NCBI GenBank assembly: GCA_016714795.1
Contig: JADKCA010000001.1
Coordinates: 186,001 to 250,000 of the forward strand
DNA: 64,000 nt
Reading direction: 5' to 3'
DNA from: Sphingomonadales bacterium
GTDB lineage: Bacteria > Pseudomonadota > Alphaproteobacteria > Sphingomonadales > Sphingomonadaceae
Positions within the stretch are counted from its first letter, which is position 1; each line of letters starts with the position of its first letter. Below, piece after piece: positions 17,253 to 25,703 of the stretch. Position numbers and translations under genes: made by a program. The notes beneath the pieces were generated by a model. That model saw only the letters and a program-made list of their open reading frames with translations. It was not told the origin of the DNA and did not search any database.

Positions 17253-17828
17253 ATGGGTGAGGGAAGCTGCCTCGACAAGATCAAGGGCATTCACCACGCG
17301 GCGTATCGCTGCATGGATGCGGAACAGACGCGCTGGTTCTATGAAGATGTGATCGGCCTGAAATTTGCGGGCATCGTGCTTCAGGAGGGCATCAAGGGCA
17401 CCTATGTCACGCAGGAATATATGCACCTGTTTTTTGAACTGGCCGACGGCTCCTACCTCGCCTTTTTTGACGAGCCGACCGGGGCCGGGCCGCAATCCGG
17501 CGCGCGCAAGGACAGTTTCGACGTTCATATCGCCATCGAGGCCAAGTCAGAAGATGATCTGGTTGCGCTTCAGGAGCGGATGCGGCGGCATGGCAAATCC
17601 TGCCACGGCCCGGTGGATCACGGTTTTGTGAAGTCTGTCTATATGTATGATCCCAATGGTTTGCAGGTGGAATTCACCTGCCGCATGGCCAATCATGACG
17701 AACTGCTGGACAAGGAAATGGAAACCGCCCGCGCGCGCCTCGCCGATTGGACGGTGCGCACCCGCGCGGCCAAGGAAGCGCTGTTCGGCACAGATGCCAT
17801 CGCCATTCCGGCAGCCAAGGCTGCGTGA
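17253..17828 (+). CDS. VOC (glyoxalase/dioxygenase fold) family protein
   Basis: This 191-residue protein is read from an ATG at 17253 with a GGAAG ribosome site. It has one vicinal-oxygen-chelate unit with both beta-alpha-beta halves: GIHHAAYRCMDAEQTRWFYE at the start and FDVHIAIEAKSEDDL, then YMYDPNGLQVEFTC at the end. Likely metal ligands are the His after KGI, the His in FDVH and the Glu in QVEFT. Such proteins are extradiol dioxygenases, glyoxalases or epimerases. The 45 C-terminal residues extend beyond the fold. It is divergent from the CoA ligase. The reaction is unknown. Confidence 0.82.
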   Translation: MGEGSCLDKIKGIHHAAYRCMDAEQTRWFYEDVIGLKFAGIVLQEGIKGTYVTQEYMHLFFELADGSYLAFFDEPTGAGPQSGARKDSFDVHIAIEAKSEDDLVALQERMRRHGKSCHGPVDHGFVKSVYMYDPNGLQVEFTCRMANHDELLDKEMETARARLADWTVRTRAAKEALFGTDAIAIPAAKAA

Positions 17829-17854
17829 CAGCAAGCGCCTGACAGCCGATGGGC

Positions 17855-17900
17855 AAAAAAGAAAGCCCGGGCGGGATGACCGTCCGGGCTCTCTTTTTTT
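17855..17900. terminator. Bidirectional intrinsic terminator
   Basis: AGCCCGGGCGG (17864-17874) pairs with CCGTCCGGGCT (17880-17890), with one G-T pair and a 5-nt loop. It is bordered by AAAAAA on the left and CTCTTTTTTT on the right. It can therefore stop both the VOC gene (plus) and the TonB receptor gene (minus), which converge here. Confidence 0.85.
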
Positions 17901-17953
17901 GGGGTTGAGCCTCAACCGGGCGAAGGGGCGACCGGGGCTGCCCCTTCGTGCGA

Positions 17954-20129
17954 TCAGAAGGTCTTGCGCAGACCGAAGGTGAATTGGCGTGGTTCGTTGA
18001 GGGCGCCGACTTGCCCCATGCCAATCGGGCTGCCGAAGATGAAGGTGCGGTACACTTCCTTCGTCAGGTTGGTGGCGTTCACGAACAGCGCGAGGTCCAG
18101 CGGCTTGTAGGTCAGTTGCACGCGGGCGCTCACCAGATCGTGCGGCAGGCTCCAATTGTCGCCCGGCGCAGAGGCTGGCTGGTGCAGCATCGAAGAGGAG
18201 TGGACCCACTGCAGGAATCCGCTCAGCCCGACAGTTTCCGAAGCGTCCGCGCTGAAGCGGGCACCCAGCGTGTGCGTGAAGCGCGGCGCGCGCTGCATCC
18301 GTTCCCCATTGGCCAGCTTTGCCTTGGGGTTCCACGCCATGTTGCCATAGGCGGTCAGCCAGTCGGCCAGCTTGAACTGGGTTTCCATTTCCATGCCGCT
18401 GCTCTTCGCATCAAGCGAACGGACCTGGAAGGCGCGCGCTGCCGAATTGTAGAAGCTGTCCTGGAAGTTCTTGATGTCCATGTGATAGGCGGCAATCGAG
18501 AAATAGGCGCGGCCATCAAGGAAACGACCCTTGAAGCCGGCTTCCACGCTTGTCACCCGCTCCAGCGGTACAAGGAATGTGGCAGGCGAGGGGTTGGCCA
18601 GCGCCGCCTGATTGACGAAGCCAGAGCCCTTGTTGCCGCGTCCGCCCGAAATGTAGAGCGTCGATGTTTCGGTCGGGTTGTAGCTCAGCGTGGCAGAGAA
18701 ATCGAAAGTATCATCCTTGACCTTGCGGCTGGTGCCGGTGCCAGTGGTCAGCACGGAGACCAGATTGGTCGGCCTGCCGAGATTGTCGAGCAGGCTCTTG
18801 AAATAGTTGGCATTCTTCTTGTCGCTGGTGACACGGCCACCCAGATTGAACTGGAGCCGGTCAGACATGTGCCACGTTGCCTGACCGAAGGCGGCGATGG
18901 TGTTTTCCTTCTGGTTGAACTTCTGCGAGGTGGTGCCATACAGCCCGCCCAGAACGGGGAAGCCGTTGTAGAAGCTCAGATAATCATATTTCACCTTGGA
19001 GTGGAGATAATAGCCACCCACAATATATTCCAGCGCCTTGCCGCTGGGCGAGGTGAGGCGGATTTCCTGCGTGAACTGGTCGAAATCCTCATTGAATTCC
19101 GAGAAGAGGAACGAGGCCGGCGTCGAGTCCGAGTCAAACGCATTGTTGAACTTGAACGTGGTGTAGCCGGTGATCGAAGTCAGCGAAAAATCATTGCCCA
19201 GATCATAATTGATTTCGGAGCGAGGGATCCCAGCCCTTCTGGTAATCATGCGCTTCACCCGCTGCGCCGGTGAATTCATATTTGGTGTAGTTCGGCAGTC
19301 CGCCATCCAGCACACCCAGCGCTGTCAGCCCCGCGACATTCTGGTTGGCGATGAACTCGAAATTGTTGCCGGTCTGGTCCAGACGGCTGTGCTGCACCTT
19401 GGCGCGCACCTTCAGCGCGTCGGTCGGCTGCCAGTCTGCGACCATGCGCACCACATAGCGATCACCCTGCGGCTCATCGCGATTGGCAGAGAAGTTGCGG
19501 ACATAGCCCTTGTTCTTCTCATAAGAGCCTGCAAAGCGGACCTTGAAGGTCTCGCCATTGACAATGTCGAGCGCGCCTTCAACCGCCCAATCGCCATAAT
19601 CTGCCACGACGGAGCCCTGAACATAGCCGCCCGTATCGCTGCCTGCGCCCTTTGAAATGACGGCGACAGCGCCCACGCTGGTATTCTTGCCGAACAGCAC
19701 GCCCTGGCTGCCCTTCACCACTTCGACGCGTTCAATGTCGAACAGCGCATCGCGATACTGGCGCGCGCGGGGGTGATAGACGCCGTCCACGAACAGGCCG
19801 ACCGATTGTTCGAACACCTGGCTGCCTGCAGACGTGCCGACGCCGCGGATCGCAACGCCGCTGAGACCGCCCGGCGATTCGTTTAGCGACAGGCCGGGAA
19901 CCTTCGCCGTTAAGCCCTTGATTTCGCCAATTCCTTCGGCACCCACCAGATCGCCAGAGACAACGTTGATCGTCATCGGCGTCTTTTCCAGCTTGGTTTC
20001 GCGCTTCTGCGCGGTGACGATGATGTCGTCCAGCCCTTCACCCGAGTCGGCATCCTGCGCGAAGGCGGGCGCACCCAGCAAAAGAGCGGGGACAAGCGCA
20101 GTGCAGGCGCAAAGCGAAAAGCGTTTCAT
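17954..20129 (-). pseudogene. TonB-dependent receptor, frameshifted
   Basis: The gene starts at an ATG at 20129 with GGGAGGA upstream, a signal peptide (to about residue 23, GAPAFA) and a TonB box/plug start (DDIIVTAQKRE). The first frame ends at 19203. The second frame continues from about 19220 to 17954, ending in the beta-barrel C-terminus TFGLRKTF with the terminal Phe. Removing one base near 19217-19220 joins DPSLEINYDLGNDFSL, a normal barrel sequence, giving about 724 residues. The receptor would import a ligand through the outer membrane with TonB energy. Neighbouring catabolic genes suggest a hydrophobic carbon source rather than a siderophore. The cause of the frameshift is unresolved. 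Confidence 0.85.
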
Positions 20130-20422
20130 GATGGCATCCTCCCTTGAATGGGCGCGCCGCAACACGCCCGAATATTCCGCAAGTCAGGCTAAACGACGCG
20201 CAAAAGATGTCAATAAAATTGTCAATCGAACGCGTCGCATACGAACGGGTGCACAAGATGTGGCGTAAAATAGCCGGATTTCAGGCATTTTTCCGCGCAG
20301 CCCTCCGCTGCCGGACCGCCATCAAATTGACAATGGCAACGCTGCCCAGATGAATGATGATTCCTGTATTGACGGACTGTTCGTTTTATGTTCCAGTGCA
20401 TCCGCAAATCGGGAGACTGATC

Positions 20423-20824
20423 ATGAGCCTGTCTGGTGGATGTCATTGCGGTGCTGTGCGGTATGAAGTGGAGGGCGATCCCATCCATGTTGCGCTGTGC
20501 CATTGTTCGGATTGCCGCAAAAGCTCCGGCGCGCCGATGGTGGCGTGGGCCGCCTTTACGGAAGAGAATTTCCGCGTCACGCAGGGTGAGGCGGTGACGC
20601 ACAACAGCTCTGGCGCGTCGATGCGCAGCTTCTGTGCGCGCTGCGGCTCTGGCCTGTGGTTTCGCAATGGAGAGGTGCTGCCGGGGCTGGTCGATATCCA
20701 GTCCGCTACGCTGGACAATCCCGAGGCGCTCCCGCCCGGCGCGCAGATCCAGACGGCAGAGCGCATCAGCTGGATGGCAACCGCGCACAGCCTGCCCGCC
20801 TTTGAACGGTTTCCGGGGATGTGA
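20423..20824 (+). CDS. GFA (glutathione-dependent formaldehyde-activating) family protein
   Basis: This 133-residue protein is read from an ATG at 20423 behind GGGAGA. It has the zinc-binding cysteines of the GFA/Mss4-like fold: GGCHCGAVRYE, then ALCHCSDCRKSSGAP, then FCARCGSGLWF. The family was named for a proposed S-hydroxymethylglutathione synthase, but most members have no proven activity. It is divergent from the TonB receptor gene across about 290 bp that contain two TTGACA-like boxes near 20206-20225. The function is uncertain. Confidence 0.88.
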   Translation: MSLSGGCHCGAVRYEVEGDPIHVALCHCSDCRKSSGAPMVAWAAFTEENFRVTQGEAVTHNSSGASMRSFCARCGSGLWFRNGEVLPGLVDIQSATLDNPEALPPGAQIQTAERISWMATAHSLPAFERFPGM

Positions 20825-20889
20825 CAGGCTGGAATGCCTTGCCCCAATTCCTTGAAATCCCGCGCCTTCCGAAAATAGTCACCGCCGCG

Positions 20890-20904
20890 TTAACCATTTT
20901 TTAG
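20890..20904 (+). promoter_or_regulatory. Possible CtrA-type site upstream of the Sel1 gene
   Basis: TTAA-N7-TTAG closely resembles the CtrA consensus TTAA-N7-TTAA of alphaproteobacteria. It lies about 58 bp upstream of the start codon at 20962. A single site recognised by eye is weak evidence. Confidence 0.3.
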
Positions 20905-20961
20905 GCGGCGGCGAACAAACCTGCTCCCAACACCAACGAGTGACACAAAAGGGGCCGGGTT

Positions 20962-21258
20962 ATGGCAAATAGTATCAACAGCGCGATGTTCCTGATCGAA
21001 TCCCGTCTCGCCGATGCGGCAGAAGGGGATGCGGATGCGCTTTATGAACTCGGCATCGTCTATTCCTCTGGCCTGCACGGTCTGGAGATTGATCTGATCC
21101 AGGCGCATAAATGGTTCAATCTGTCCGCCATGGCCGGCATGGAACGCGGGCATGAGTGCCGCGCCGAAGTGGCCGATGAAATGACCGCGCGCGAAATTGC
21201 AGAAGCGCAACGCCAAGCCCGCGCATGGCTGATGGAAACGCGCCGTCAGGCGGCCTGA
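20962..21258 (+). CDS. Small Sel1-repeat protein
   Basis: This 98-residue protein is cytoplasmic, since no signal peptide is seen. Residues about 18-65 hold a Sel1/TPR-like repeat: AEGDADALYELGIVYSSG and HKWFNLSAMAGMERGHE, the usual A-x-A-x-x-x-L-G-x-x-Y and W-x-x-x-A-A pattern. Such repeats bind other proteins. Similar short proteins occur in many sphingomonads, and their role is unknown. A CtrA-like site lies upstream. Confidence 0.75.
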   Translation: MANSINSAMFLIESRLADAAEGDADALYELGIVYSSGLHGLEIDLIQAHKWFNLSAMAGMERGHECRAEVADEMTAREIAEAQRQARAWLMETRRQAA

Positions 21259-21434
21259 TCCGGCATCGCCCGGCTTGCGTTCTGCACCGGGCATCCCCAT
21301 ATCCTTCATCATGGCTGATGGCACACAGTGTGTTCGCCCCCATGTCAGCCACTGTTCCTCCTGCCTGCGCGCGCCAATCTTGCGGTCGCCGGATTTCAGG
21401 GACGGGTTCCCCGCTCCCTTGATCGGACCACATC

Positions 21435-21566
21435 ATGGCAAAAAGCCAGAAGAAAAACAGCCGCGAAGCCCGCAAACCCAAAGCGGAAAAACCCCCCAAG
21501 CAGAACGCCTCCAACCCGTCCGTGAAGGTCGGGGTTGTGAAGGGGCTGGAGAATTTCAAGAATTGA
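21435..21566 (+). CDS. Small basic hypothetical protein (43 aa)
   Basis: This short ORF runs from an ATG at 21435 to a TGA at 21564-21566. It begins MAKSQKKNSREARKPKAEKP and ends VVKGLENFKN. It is very rich in Lys and Arg and resembles short lysine-rich conserved proteins (MAKGQ-x-KSNREAKKPK type) seen in many proteobacteria. It could bind nucleic acid. I know no defined function. Confidence 0.55.
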   Translation: MAKSQKKNSREARKPKAEKPPKQNASNPSVKVGVVKGLENFKN

Positions 21567-21656
21567 TGGTGTCACTCGGACTCTGATGACATGTTCTGAA
21601 CCGCTCCGCCCCTCCTCGGCATGAGCGGAGCGATTCAGAGTCGCGCATCATCCCCA

Positions 21657-23462
21657 TCACAGCAAGCTCCCCTGCCGCCCCTTGCCCACATCCTCGCGCG
21701 CGGCCTTTTTGTAGGCGGCCTGCCGGTCGAGCAGGGGCACTTTGGGGCGCAGGCCTGCGAAATATTCGGCGAGCGTATAGATTTGCAGGCGCGGATAGGT
21801 GCGCCCGTCCGCGCCTTCATACACGCCTGCCGCCGCCGCTTCGCGCTCCATCTCGCGCGTCGGGTTGACCGCGCAGATGAAGATGCCGATGGGCGCTTTC
21901 TCGCGCTCGATCACGCCTTTCAGATCGCGCACCATCGCCACGCCGACATTGCGCCCGGCTTTGACCGAGATGATCGCCGCTTCAGTTTTCCGGTCATGCC
22001 CGGTGAAATAGAGATAGCCGTCAATCCCCCGGTCCGCGCCCTTGCGACCGCCCTGATAGGGCTGGCCGTCCACGGCTTGCGTGATCCAGTATTGAAACTG
22101 GTGCGGCTCCTCTGCGGCGAGTTTCAGCGCGCTGTCCTTGTCGTTCGGCGTGCCGATGACTTCATAGGCGAGCTGATTGGGATTGCCTTGTAAAGCGCCA
22201 GCGTCGTCCTGAACTTGTTTCAGGACCCATGCCTCGCCATCGGTGCTCGTCTGACCGGTGCCAGTCTCGCTCCCGCTTTGAGGCATGGATGCTGAAACAA
22301 GTTCAGCATGACGCGACGGGGTGGATGCTTTCGCCCCCTTCGCCAACACATTCGGCCCATAGCGATCCTGCAAGCGCCGCTCGATCAGACCGATGGACAG
22401 ATGCGTCACATCAATCCCGATCCACTGCCGCCCCAGTTTCTGCGCGGCATCCACCGCCGTGCCGCAGCCGCAGAACGGATCGAGCACCACATCGCCGGGA
22501 TTGGAGGAGGCATTGAGGATGCGTTCGAGCAGCGCGAGCGGTTTCTGGGTGGGGTAGCCGAGGCGTTCTTGGGCAGATGCGTGAATGGGAGGTAGATCGT
22601 CCCAGAAATCGGTCGCAGGGACTCCAGGACTTTCGTCTAAATATATCTTTTTCCGAAGGCGAGCGTCTTCCTTTTTCGGGAAAAACAATCGGCCTTCTCG
22701 GTCTAGCTGCTCCATTACTTCGCGCGACACAGCCCAACCATTCGGATGGGGCTTGTAAGTGATTCCGTTGCTGGCAGTGAAATCATATGTGAGGTTGGGT
22801 CGCACGCCGGGATTCCGAAGATCACTGCGGCGAAATCTACGCCCATCGGGGTCTAAGTGAACAAAATGCTCGTCGATGTAGGTCTGCGAATATGGCGTGA
22901 ACGCTTCATTGTGGATGAAGTTTGATGTTTTCGCATAGAGGAAGATTACGTCATGTACCCCCGCGAAATTGCGTCTGGAATTGGCGTGAGCAGACGTGCG
23001 CTTCCAAATAATCTCGCTTCGGAATGACAAAGCCCCAAACACCCCATCCAGCAGCAGCTTCAGATAATGGCTCGCGGTCGGATCGCAGTGCAGATAGAGG
23101 CTGCCGGTCGGTTTCAGCACGCGGTGGAGTTCGATCAGGCGGACGGCCATCATGGCGAGATACGCCATCATGTCATTTTCCTTCAGGAACCCGCGCATCG
23201 CGCGCAGCAGTTCGGCCACATCGGTGTTGCCGCTCACCATCACATCATGGAACGCGGCCTCTGCCTTGTCATTCCAGTGCCATGTATCCTCAAACGCTTC
23301 GATCTGGCTGTCCGCGCTTTTGCCTGCGGGGGATTTGAACAGGATGTTATAGTTGGCGTTGCTGTTGAACGGCGGGTCCAGATAGATCAGATCGACGCTC
23401 TCATCGCTGATGTGCGTGCGCAACACATCCAGATTGTCGCCGTAATAGAGCTTGTTGGTCAT
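21657..23462 (-). CDS. DNA adenine methyltransferase fused to a PD-(D/E)XK endonuclease domain
   Basis: This 601-residue protein reads from an ATG at 23462 (MTNKLYYGDNLDVL). Residues 1-370 are a beta-class amino-methyltransferase: catalytic motif IV DPPF at 29-32 comes before the SAM motif I DPFCGCGTA at 328-336. Residues about 425-570 are a nuclease fold of the Mrr/restriction-endonuclease type: D481 in RGIDGYLYF and K501 in AAIISVKAG. The linker (about 383-421) is translated from a palindromic repeat. Methylation and cleavage in one chain suggests a self-contained restriction-modification enzyme. No specificity subunit, helicase or partner gene is near. The target site is unknown. Confidence 0.85.
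   Translation of the reverse strand: MTNKLYYGDNLDVLRTHISDESVDLIYLDPPFNSNANYNILFKSPAGKSADSQIEAFEDTWHWNDKAEAAFHDVMVSGNTDVAELLRAMRGFLKENDMMAYLAMMAVRLIELHRVLKPTGSLYLHCDPTASHYLKLLLDGVFGALSFRSEIIWKRTSAHANSRRNFAGVHDVIFLYAKTSNFIHNEAFTPYSQTYIDEHFVHLDPDGRRFRRSDLRNPGVRPNLTYDFTASNGITYKPHPNGWAVSREVMEQLDREGRLFFPKKEDARLRKKIYLDESPGVPATDFWDDLPPIHASAQERLGYPTQKPLALLERILNASSNPGDVVLDPFCGCGTAVDAAQKLGRQWIGIDVTHLSIGLIERRLQDRYGPNVLAKGAKASTPSRHAELVSASMPQSGSETGTGQTSTDGEAWVLKQVQDDAGALQGNPNQLAYEVIGTPNDKDSALKLAAEEPHQFQYWITQAVDGQPYQGGRKGADRGIDGYLYFTGHDRKTEAAIISVKAGRNVGVAMVRDLKGVIEREKAPIGIFICAVNPTREMEREAAAAGVYEGADGRTYPRLQIYTLAEYFAGLRPKVPLLDRQAAYKKAAREDVGKGRQGSLL
22203..22314. repeat. Palindromic element inserted in frame in the methyltransferase-nuclease gene
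   Basis: Two arms in inverted orientation (22203-22235 and 22280-22314) share CTGAACTTGTTTCAG and CCATGCCTC. Each arm is itself a palindrome. One closes with GTC/GAC (GTCCTGAA...TTCAGGAC) and the other with ATG/CAT (ATGCTGAA...TTCAGCAT), so base changes on one side are matched on the other. The element encodes the 383-421 linker between the two protein domains and leaves the frame open. Confidence 0.8.
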
Positions 23463-23705
23463 GGCCTGCTTGTGCCGGGTGCGGCGCATGGGCGCAAGTC
23501 GGCTGTGCGGTGTCGTGGGGAGAGCGATAAATTCCTTGCATATGTTCCATAAATGTTCTATCATCGCGGGATGACCAATCCGCGCGCCTGCTCCACAATC
23601 CCGGCCTTTTTCCGCTGCAAATATTGCGCAACGTCAGTGAACTTCAGTGACCTTCCGGGCCGCCGCTCTTGCCCCAATGGCCTATCCCCGGCTAGGGATG
23701 CGCGC

Positions 23706-24701
23706 ATGAGCATTGTTGCAGATACATTGTCGCTGATCGGCAATACGCCGCTGGTGAAACTGGCTGGCCCTTCGGCAGAAACCGGCTGCACCATTTTGGG
23801 CAAGGCCGAATATGCGAACCCCGGCGCTTCGGTGAAGGATCGCGCCGCGCTCTACATCGTGCAGGATGCGGAGGAGCGGGGAACGCTCAAGCCTGGCGGC
23901 ACGATTGTGGAAGGCACGGCGGGCAATACCGGCATCGGCATCGCGCTGGTGGCGAACGCCAAGGGGTATAAGACGATCATCGTCATGCCCGACAGCCAGT
24001 CCAAGGAAAAGATGGATACGCTGCGCGCGCTGGGGGCAGAGCTTGTGCTGGTGCCGCCCGCGCCGTTCGCCAATCCGGGCCATTTCGTCCACACCTCGCG
24101 CCGGATCGCTGAGGAAACGCCGGGTGCGGTCTGGGCCAATCAGTTTGACAATATCGCCAATCGCCGCGCGCATATCATGGGCACGGCAGAGGAAATCTGG
24201 GCGCAGACCGGCGGGCGGCTGGATGGCTTCATCTGTGCAGCCGGCACGGGCGGCACCATTGCGGGCGTCGGGCTGGGGCTGAAGGCCAAGGATGAGGCGA
24301 TCACCATCGCGCTGGCCGATCCGCATGGCGCGGCGCTCTATAATTACTACGCTCATGGCGAGCTGAAGGCCGAAGGCACTTCGGTGGCGGAAGGCATCGG
24401 GCAGGGGCGGATTACCGCCAATCTGGATGGTGCGCCGATCGACACGCAATTCCGCATCTCCGATGAAGACGGGCTTTATTGGGTCGCGCGGCTGCTGCGC
24501 GAAGAGGGGCTGTGCATGGGCCTTTCCACAGGCATCAATGTGGCGGGTGCGGTTGCGCTTGCAAAGGCGATGGGGCCGGGGCACACCATCGTCACGGTGC
24601 TGTGCGATACCGGTTTCCGTTATCTTTCCACGCTTTACAATGCGGAATGGCTTGCATCGAAGGGCCTTCCGGTGTTTGATTGGTTGAAGACAAAAGCATG
24701 A
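23706..24701 (+). CDS. Cysteine synthase A (O-acetylserine sulfhydrylase)
   Basis: This 331-residue beta-type PLP enzyme starts at the ATG at 23706 with AGGGA upstream. It begins MSIVADTLSLIGNTPLVKLA, with the PLP lysine K44 in NPGASVKDRAA, the phosphate-binding GTAGNTGIG and the later GTGGTIAGVG. The enzyme makes cysteine from O-acetylserine and sulfide. The sequence EETPGAVWANQFDNIANRRAH belongs to a cysteine-synthase subgroup common in alphaproteobacteria. Cystathionine beta-synthase-like use cannot be fully excluded. It stands alone, divergent from the methyltransferase gene. Confidence 0.9.
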   Translation: MSIVADTLSLIGNTPLVKLAGPSAETGCTILGKAEYANPGASVKDRAALYIVQDAEERGTLKPGGTIVEGTAGNTGIGIALVANAKGYKTIIVMPDSQSKEKMDTLRALGAELVLVPPAPFANPGHFVHTSRRIAEETPGAVWANQFDNIANRRAHIMGTAEEIWAQTGGRLDGFICAAGTGGTIAGVGLGLKAKDEAITIALADPHGAALYNYYAHGELKAEGTSVAEGIGQGRITANLDGAPIDTQFRISDEDGLYWVARLLREEGLCMGLSTGINVAGAVALAKAMGPGHTIVTVLCDTGFRYLSTLYNAEWLASKGLPVFDWLKTKA

Positions 24702-24750
24702 TCATCAGGGAGCCCATTGATCCAGCGGGGGCAGGGAAAACGGGTTGACG

Positions 24751-25020
24751 ATGAATGACGAAAATGGGTCGCCCGTTCCGGGTGACCGCGATGATCGCAT
24801 GCAGCGCATCCGCGTCGGCCTGACCGGGCTTGCGGTGGTGCTGGTGCTTGTCATGCTGGCAACCGCCGTGCTGACGCAGGTCACGCCCGATGCGCCGTTG
24901 AATGGAGCCATCGCTGCAACCGGAGATGAGCCGCTCGCTGATCTGGGGGTTGCGCCGGGTGCGCCTGAAAATCTGACCAATGCGGTGGCTCCGGCCCCGG
25001 TTGCAGGGGGAACCCGCTGA
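24751..25020 (+). CDS. Small single-pass membrane protein of unknown function
   Basis: From the ATG at 24751 (a TTG at 24745 would add two residues) this is 89 residues. The first about 20 are charged, residues about 24-45 form one strong membrane helix (VGLTGLAVVLVLVMLATAVL), and the rest is Ala/Pro-rich and likely periplasmic. Its TGA is part of the probable CTG start of the next gene, so the two are coupled. I recognise no family. Confidence 0.6.
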   Translation: MNDENGSPVPGDRDDRMQRIRVGLTGLAVVLVLVMLATAVLTQVTPDAPLNGAIAATGDEPLADLGVAPGAPENLTNAVAPAPVAGGTR

Positions 25021-25703
25021 GCCTTCGGACTGTTCTGGCCTGTGTTGCGGGGGCCGTGCTGGCGTCATGTGCCGCGTCGCCGTCTCCCGTGCCGCGCCGT
25101 TCGGTCGCCGTGATGACCGCGCTGCCGCTATTCTGGGGAGAGGGCGGAGCGAAGGCGGTTCTGGCCGGACCGGATCAGCGCGCGCCCATCATCACCGCAT
25201 TGGAAGCTGCCCATCGCGTGCGGCCGGTTGACCTGCTCGACACGGCGGCCTTTACGGGCACCGATATTCTGCTGCTCGCCCAGCCGAGAATCCTGGGCGC
25301 GCAAGAACTGGTTGATCTGGATGCCTGGGTGCGGCGCGGCGGCCATGCGCTGATCTTCGCCGATCCCGAACTGGTGTGGCCCAGCGCGCTTCCGATGGGA
25401 GACCCCCGCCGTGCGCCGCCGGTCACGCTGCTCGATCCGCTGTTCACGCATTGGGGCATCACGCTCGCCCCCGACGCTGTGCAGGCCGCAGCGGATGTGG
25501 ACGGGCAGGCGGTGTGGCCCGACCGGCGCGGTCGCTGGATCACATTTCCCGCCGCGTGCGAGCCCATGGCAGATGCGCTGATCCTCAGCTGTACCATCGG
25601 CAAGGGGCGCGCGTTGCTGGTGGCCGATGCCGATCTGCTCGACCGTCCGGACGGTGAGGCCGCGCCCGGCATTCTGGCTCTCATCGAGCGCGCAGCCCGC
25701 TGA
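25017..25703 (+). CDS. Putative lipoprotein with DUF4350/GldG-like domain, probable CTG start
   Basis: The frame has no ATG at its beginning. A GTG at 25056 would cut through what looks like a lipoprotein signal. Reading instead from the CTG at 25017 (CTGA overlap with the previous stop, AGGGGG 6 nt upstream) gives a signal ending in the lipobox LASC, then a 200-residue periplasmic domain. That domain includes DTAAFTGTDILLLAQPR and DAWVRRGGHALIFADPEL, similar to the DUF4350/ABC-auxiliary (GldG-like) fold. With the CTG start it has 228 residues. The function is unknown and the start is inference. Confidence 0.6.
   Translation: MSLRTVLACVAGAVLASCAASPSPVPRRSVAVMTALPLFWGEGGAKAVLAGPDQRAPIITALEAAHRVRPVDLLDTAAFTGTDILLLAQPRILGAQELVDLDAWVRRGGHALIFADPELVWPSALPMGDPRRAPPVTLLDPLFTHWGITLAPDAVQAAADVDGQAVWPDRRGRWITFPAACEPMADALILSCTIGKGRALLVADADLLDRPDGEAAPGILALIERAAR

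Noticed and set aside
20160..25700. Larger defence island around the methyltransferase-nuclease gene
   Set aside because: The neighbours are housekeeping or small unknown proteins. No helicase, NTPase, toxin-antitoxin or phage genes are present.
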